From the NCBI GenBank assembly GCA_964430695.1, contig CAYSFO010000018.1, positions 1 through 26,041 of the forward strand: a stretch of DNA of 26,041 nt. The letters are read 5' to 3'. This DNA comes from MGBC108787 sp964430695 (lineage in GTDB: Bacteria > Bacillota_I > Bacilli_A > RF39 > UBA660). The position numbers and the translations under genes are program-made. Shown piece by piece: positions 22,286 through 26,041 of this stretch (its first letter is position 1; the number at the start of each line of letters is the position of its first letter). The notes beneath the pieces were generated by a model. That model had not been told where the DNA came from, made no database searches, and saw nothing but the letters and a program-made list of their open reading frames with translations.

Positions 22286-23658
22286 TTTGCGTTCTTTTCA
22301 CAATACTTCTTTATTTCTTCACTATCATCAAAATGAATTTTTTCATGACCCAAAATTTGATAATTTTCATGCCCTTTTCCTAATATAAGAAAAATATCAT
22401 CCTTTTCAATTAAATCTAAACCTTTTTGAATTGCTTTACGACGGTCTAAAATAACCTCATAGTTATCTTTAGAAACACCACGAACAATATCCCCCATAAT
22501 CTTTTCTGGATCTTCTGTTCTTGGATTATCACTAGTTAATATTACATAATCGCTTTCTTCAGTAGCAATTCTTCCCATAATTGGACGTTTCAAAGGGTCT
22601 CTATCTCCACCACAACCAACAAGCGTAATCACACGAGCAGAGGCAAGTTCTTTATAAGCACTAACAACTTTTAAAACCGCATCAGGAGTATGTGCATAAT
22701 CCACAACGGCAAATCCGTTTTTTACAGGATAAGTTTCACATCTTCCTTTTGGAGGATAAATATCCTTAGTTGTACGAACGATTTCTTCCTCCTTACATCC
22801 AAGCAAAGAGCAAATCATAAAAGCCATAACATAGTTATACACATTAAACTTACTAATTAGATTTGTTCTAATATAATAACGATTTTCTTTATTTTGTATT
22901 TGTATATCTGTATAATCTGGACTTATTGTAAAATCAGAAATTACAAAATCATTTTTAGAATCCATTCCTAAAGTTTTTGCCTGTTTTGCTTTTTCTATAA
23001 AGCGAACACCAGCCTCGTCGTCCATATTTACAATAAATTCGCCATCATCCAAAAGATAATCCACAAACTCCAGTTTAGCATCTAAATAGTTTTCCATTGT
23101 ATGATAAAAATCTAAATGGTCCTCCGTTAAATTAGTAAATGCGCCAATTTTAAACTGCAAACCTTCTAAACGATGTAACGACAAAGCGTGTGAGCTAACT
23201 TCCATAACGACCGTATTACATCCTTTTTCTAAAGCATCAAATAAAATAGTATAAAGTGTTAAAATATCTGGCGTCGTATTTGAAAGTTCTGTTTGTTCCT
23301 CATTTACATAATAGCCCATTGTCCCAATATAAGCAGTTTTTACCCCTAATTTATTTAATAGTTGATACGTCAAATAACAAGTGGTAGTTTTCCCATTTGT
23401 TCCTGTCACCCCAACTAAAGTTAATTTTTTTAAATCTTCACTATATTCTTTAACTAATGCTTCTTTTAAATATTCTTCTGTACTTGTAACAATTAAAACA
23501 GGTACAGAAGACTCTACTTCTCTTTCGGCAATAATTTGTTCAGCACCATTTTTTATGGCCTCGTCTACATAGTCATGTCCATCTACCGTATGGCCCGAAA
23601 TTGCAACAAAGATTTGTCCCTTTCTTACTTTTTTAGAATTCGTTTCATATTTAATCAT
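22282..23658 (-). CDS. murE: UDP-MurNAc-tripeptide synthetase MurE, meso-DAP type
   Basis: A 458-residue Mur ligase that adds the third residue of the peptidoglycan stem. The N-terminal domain starts KKVRKGQIFVAISGHTVDGHDYV. The ATP loop is GVTGTNGKTTT (86-92), followed by SNTTPD, VMEVSSHAL, NLTEDHLDFYHTMENY and KGRCETYPVKNGFAVVDYAHTPDAL-like strands. The specificity motif is SDNPRTEDP (DNPR 377-380). DNPR marks enzymes adding meso-diaminopimelate; L-Lys enzymes usually read DDPN or similar. Length is at the short end because the N-terminal domain is compact. ATG 23658 follows GGGAGTGAG. It lies downstream of the DUF1292 gene but behind that gene's terminator, so it probably has its own promoter in the A/T-rich stretch 23660-23700 (TATAAT-like). 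Confidence 0.93.
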   Translation of the reverse strand: MIKYETNSKKVRKGQIFVAISGHTVDGHDYVDEAIKNGAEQIIAEREVESSVPVLIVTSTEEYLKEALVKEYSEDLKKLTLVGVTGTNGKTTTCYLTYQLLNKLGVKTAYIGTMGYYVNEEQTELSNTTPDILTLYTILFDALEKGCNTVVMEVSSHALSLHRLEGLQFKIGAFTNLTEDHLDFYHTMENYLDAKLEFVDYLLDDGEFIVNMDDEAGVRFIEKAKQAKTLGMDSKNDFVISDFTISPDYTDIQIQNKENRYYIRTNLISKFNVYNYVMAFMICSLLGCKEEEIVRTTKDIYPPKGRCETYPVKNGFAVVDYAHTPDAVLKVVSAYKELASARVITLVGCGGDRDPLKRPIMGRIATEESDYVILTSDNPRTEDPEKIMGDIVRGVSKDNYEVILDRRKAIQKGLDLIEKDDIFLILGKGHENYQILGHEKIHFDDSEEIKKYCEKNAN

Positions 23659-23702
23659 TTTAAACTCACTCCCATAAATCTATATTATATTATTATTAAA
23701 TG

Positions 23703-23735
23703 AAAAAAAAGCCCAAAAGTTACATTTGGGCTTTT
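23703..23735 (-). terminator. Terminator of the coiled-coil/DUF1292 operon
   Basis: AAAAGCCCAAA (23707-23717) and TTTGGGCTTTT (23725-23735) form a perfect 11-bp stem. On the minus strand it is followed by a run of eight T. The stop codon of the DUF1292 gene (23720-23722) lies in the loop. Confidence 0.85.
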
Positions 23736-23965
23736 AATAAACTTGCTAAGTGTGCTAGCATTTCAGAATCAATTACTTTTTTTACATACATATCTAAGCC
23801 TTCAAGTTCCTCTTCTAAAATAACAACATCACTAGAAATAACCTCTTTGTTTTCATCGATTCCCATTGCCAAGAAATATTTTTTTCCTTGATACATCGTT
23901 TCGTTTAAAACAACATATTTTTCTCTATTTTCTAAAGTTATAATTGTATTAATCTCTAAACCCAT
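23720..23965 (-). CDS. DUF1292 (YrzB-like) small protein
   Basis: An 81-residue soluble protein. The pattern TIITLENREKYVVLNETMYQGKKYFLAMGIDENKE, then an acidic EEELEG and a C-terminal helix, matches DUF1292: 'decision' strands with a YxxL...Y-KYFLL core. It is common in Firmicutes as a small conserved protein of unknown function. The ATG at 23965 follows GAGGTG and lies 2 bases past the stop of the coiled-coil gene, so the two are co-transcribed and probably translationally coupled. Confidence 0.8.
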   Translation of the reverse strand: MGLEINTIITLENREKYVVLNETMYQGKKYFLAMGIDENKEVISSDVVILEEELEGLDMYVKKVIDSEMLAHLASLLKAQM

Positions 23966-23967
23966 GA

Positions 23968-25824
23968 CTACACCTCACTATCTCCTACTTGATTTTCATC
24001 ATCGTCATAGGCCCCAATAACAAATGAATTATTATCGTTATTCTCTTCTAATGGCTCCACATGGATTACCTTTATACGTTCAGAAACTAATTCACTTTTT
24101 TCTAAAGAAGGAAGCTCACGACTCACCTCTTCTACATCAACAGAAGTTGGTTCAATTTCCAATTCAGCCATATCTTGAAAGTCCAAATTATCTTCCTCAA
24201 CTACTGGTAATTCCTCTTCGGAATCATCTGCCTTTATATCATAATCAAAATCGATTACTGGTTTTTCTTCTCTATTTTTACGAATTTGTTCTCCTTCATC
24301 TAATGTTCCTAAATATACCTCAATTTCATGATAAATTTCACTTGGAGTTTGTGTATACTTACTACGATGTTTAATTCCTTTAACAACTTCATCTAATTCT
24401 TTTAATTTTTTCTTATCATTTTCAATTGCTAATACATCTTTTGTATTATTGGTGTTGGCTAAAAGAAGATTCATTTCTGCTATTTCTTGTTGATGTTTAC
24501 TGATTTTTTCTTCATATTTTGCAATTTTTTCAGTTTCCAACAAATAAGCTTTATTAATTAAATTTTTTTGATCTTCTTTATAGTTTTCAATAATTTGATG
24601 TACATTTTTTAATTCTTTTTCTTTTTTATCATATGCTGATGCTAAAACAGCACGTCTTTTAGGAGTTTTCTCTTCATTTTCATTTTCAATCACTTCTTTA
24701 TAATTGGCAAGTTCAATCTCCAATTGTTCATAAGTGGCTAAAGTGTCTTTTAAACGATCATTAAGCATTTGAATTTCAACAGTATCAATATTTTTAATTT
24801 CTTCTTTTGCTAATCTAATTTTATCTTCTAAAGAAGCAATTTCAATATTTACATAATTGATTCTTTCTTTAACGACTTTATTATCTCCACTCGAATAATC
24901 TTTTGAATCAATGAAAGAGGCAAATTCATCTCTTGCTTCCCCAGCTTTTTCTTCCTCTTCTTGAAGCATTACAGATAAGTCACTATTCGTTGGTACATCC
25001 ATAAATGGTTTTGACCTCACTATTGTAACTAATTCTCTTACTTTAGATAAAGCACTAGTACGATCATCAAGAGCAATTAAATTTTTAGCTTCCTCAGCAA
25101 TCATAGCAGGATCTGTAATAATTTCAAGTTTTCTTTTATCTAATTCAGCCATTTCTTTTTTAATATCTTGAATACGTTCTTCATCAATTTGTTTTAAATC
25201 TTCATCAATATAAGAAGCTGGATTCATTAAGTTTGCTTTTGTTTCTGCAAGTCTTGCTTTTTCACTTGCAAGTTTATCTTTCATTTCTTCCATAGCAAGA
25301 TTTAAAAGATTAAGACGTTCTAAAATTTCATCATATTCTTTTTCACACTTTTTAAGATTAGAAGAAAATTCCTCTAACTTATTATTTTCTTCTTTTAATA
25401 ATTGGTTATAATATTCTTCGGTAGTAGAATCACTAATTGTAGAAAGACGTGTTTGCAAAACAGAAATATGCTCGTTACAAGAGGCATTTTCTTCTTTTAA
25501 TTGAGACAGTTTATTATGTGTATCGGCTTCTAAAGCTACGGCTTCATCAATTTCTTTTTGCAATTTTTTAATAGACTTCTCTTGTTTTCTAATTTTTGAC
25601 TCTAAACTCACTTTTATATTTTCATCCACTTGTTTATCACTAGCTTTAAAATATTTATCTTCGTCTTTACCTTCACTTAAAGTAGTAAGTTCATTTTTTA
25701 AATAAGTACTTTGCTTTTCTATTTCTTTTAATTCCGCTTTTGCAGCATCTATATTTAATGATGACTCCGCCATTTCGACTAAAGTATCTATTTTTTTTGC
25801 AATTGCTATATCCGTCTCCATCAT
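23968..25824 (-). CDS. Long coiled-coil protein of unknown function with acidic C-terminus
   Basis: A 618-residue protein that I do not recognise. Residues about 15-470 are almost entirely Lys/Glu/Leu heptad-type helix with several breaks (near MNPASYIDEDL, MDVPTNSDLS and SKDYSSGDNK), indicating successive coiled-coil rods. Residues 500-618 are strongly acidic and probably disordered (EEELPVVEEDNLDFQD, ending DDDENQVGDSEV). There is no signal peptide, membrane helix or nucleotide-binding loop, so it is a cytoplasmic structural or scaffold protein rather than an SMC ATPase. ATG 25824 is chosen because AAAGGGAG sits 8 bases upstream; GTG 25833 abuts that site. It heads a two-gene operon with DUF1292. 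Partner and role are unknown; a division or envelope-scaffold role is only a guess from neighbours. Confidence 0.75.
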   Translation of the reverse strand: MMETDIAIAKKIDTLVEMAESSLNIDAAKAELKEIEKQSTYLKNELTTLSEGKDEDKYFKASDKQVDENIKVSLESKIRKQEKSIKKLQKEIDEAVALEADTHNKLSQLKEENASCNEHISVLQTRLSTISDSTTEEYYNQLLKEENNKLEEFSSNLKKCEKEYDEILERLNLLNLAMEEMKDKLASEKARLAETKANLMNPASYIDEDLKQIDEERIQDIKKEMAELDKRKLEIITDPAMIAEEAKNLIALDDRTSALSKVRELVTIVRSKPFMDVPTNSDLSVMLQEEEEKAGEARDEFASFIDSKDYSSGDNKVVKERINYVNIEIASLEDKIRLAKEEIKNIDTVEIQMLNDRLKDTLATYEQLEIELANYKEVIENENEEKTPKRRAVLASAYDKKEKELKNVHQIIENYKEDQKNLINKAYLLETEKIAKYEEKISKHQQEIAEMNLLLANTNNTKDVLAIENDKKKLKELDEVVKGIKHRSKYTQTPSEIYHEIEVYLGTLDEGEQIRKNREEKPVIDFDYDIKADDSEEELPVVEEDNLDFQDMAELEIEPTSVDVEEVSRELPSLEKSELVSERIKVIHVEPLEENNDNNSFVIGAYDDDENQVGDSEV

Positions 25825-25857
25825 AACAGCCACTCCCTTTATTCTTATACTAATAAC

Positions 25858-25886
25858 ATAATACCATAAGGAACTTCAATTTGCAA
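25858..25886 (-). promoter_or_regulatory. Promoter of the coiled-coil/DUF1292 operon
   Basis: On the minus strand TTGCAA (25881-25886) and TATTAT (25858-25863) are 17 bases apart, with TGG just before the -10. It lies about 34 bases upstream of the chosen start. Confidence 0.55.
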
Positions 25887-25918
25887 TAAAGAGAAAGAGA
25901 ACATTTTTACAAATAAAA

Positions 25919-26041
25919 ACTACGCCTAAAAGACGTGGTATTTCGCTAAGGCCTATAAGGCCAGTTACTGGCGGCCACCATTTGGTGGCTTTTTTAATCA
26001 GCCAACCGCCTTCGTCACTCTAGCTTACCCTTGAAAAGGGT
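25919..26041. ncRNA. Hairpin-rich region at the window edge, possible omegaRNA / IS605-type right end
   Basis: At least five hairpins are packed in 123 bases: ACTACG/CGTGGT (25919-25939), GGCCT/AGGCC (25950-25962), CCAG/CTGG (25961-25971), GCCACC-ATTT-GGTGGC (25974-25989) followed by seven T, and ACCCTT/AAGGGT (26027-26041). GGCGG and CCGCC can also pair across the fourth hairpin. It is far richer in G and C than its surroundings. Read on the plus strand, the fourth hairpin plus T run is a good terminator. Read on the minus strand, it ends in a CCACG...CGTAG hairpin like IS200/IS605 right ends, which would place a tnpB beyond the edge. Strand and identity are open. Confidence 0.4.

Overview
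The window looks like the chromosome of a low-GC Bacillota, probably an uncultured gut member of Bacilli or a related class. Supporting signs are very A+T-rich DNA, A/T-ending codons, TGA used as an ordinary stop, strong GGAGG-type ribosome binding sites, class B-like sortases with an NPQTS sorting signal, a CdaA/CdaR cyclic-di-AMP pair, and a MurE carrying the DNPR motif of meso-diaminopimelate-adding enzymes. I see no rRNA, tRNA or CRISPR array. The species cannot be named from sequence alone.

Layout. Positions 1-1766 (minus strand) form a probable operon: an S66 LD-carboxypeptidase-like peptidase, a small HAD-like protein and the start of a metallo-beta-lactamase-fold hydrolase. A DUF6512-type membrane protein (1839-2366, plus) diverges from it. 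Positions 2428-2582 hold a decayed copy of a structured RNA element. Positions 2641-6312 are a cell-surface locus: two tandem sortases and, beyond a broken Rpn-type nuclease gene, a secreted beta-repeat protein ending in NPQTS. Positions 6419-8579 look accessory: a strong promoter leading into a structured RNA, a YhcG/DUF1016 nuclease with an internal duplication, and a convergent DUF3800 gene. Positions 8587-11266 hold an overlapping murL-murD2 pair, the alternative D-glutamate route of peptidoglycan synthesis. A lipoprotein and a DUF378 protein follow. Positions 12804-13070 hold a fuller copy of the RNA element, enclosing a 24-residue hydrophobic peptide. cdaR and cdaA come next, then a solo tnpB element with its omegaRNA-like 3' end, then a 1503-residue surface protein (16840-21351) with NPCBM, transglutaminase-like, F5/8C and Ig-like parts. 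The right end has gmk, murE, a DUF1292 protein and a long coiled-coil protein, and finishes in a hairpin-rich region cut by the window edge.

How it fits together. Much of the window concerns the cell envelope: muropeptide trimming, sortase anchoring, MurL/MurD2 and MurE for the stem peptide, c-di-AMP for turgor and wall homeostasis, and large surface proteins. Mobile or selfish DNA sits between these loci (tnpB, Rpn remnant, the two RNA elements, the YhcG/DUF3800 pair). The most novel-looking item is the two-copy RNA element. Both copies have a TATAAT box exactly 8 bases before a shared GTGTTA end, 5' and 3' ends that pair with each other, and an internal hairpin that keeps its pairing while its sequence changes. 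Together these suggest an undescribed type I toxin-like or small-peptide mRNA family.
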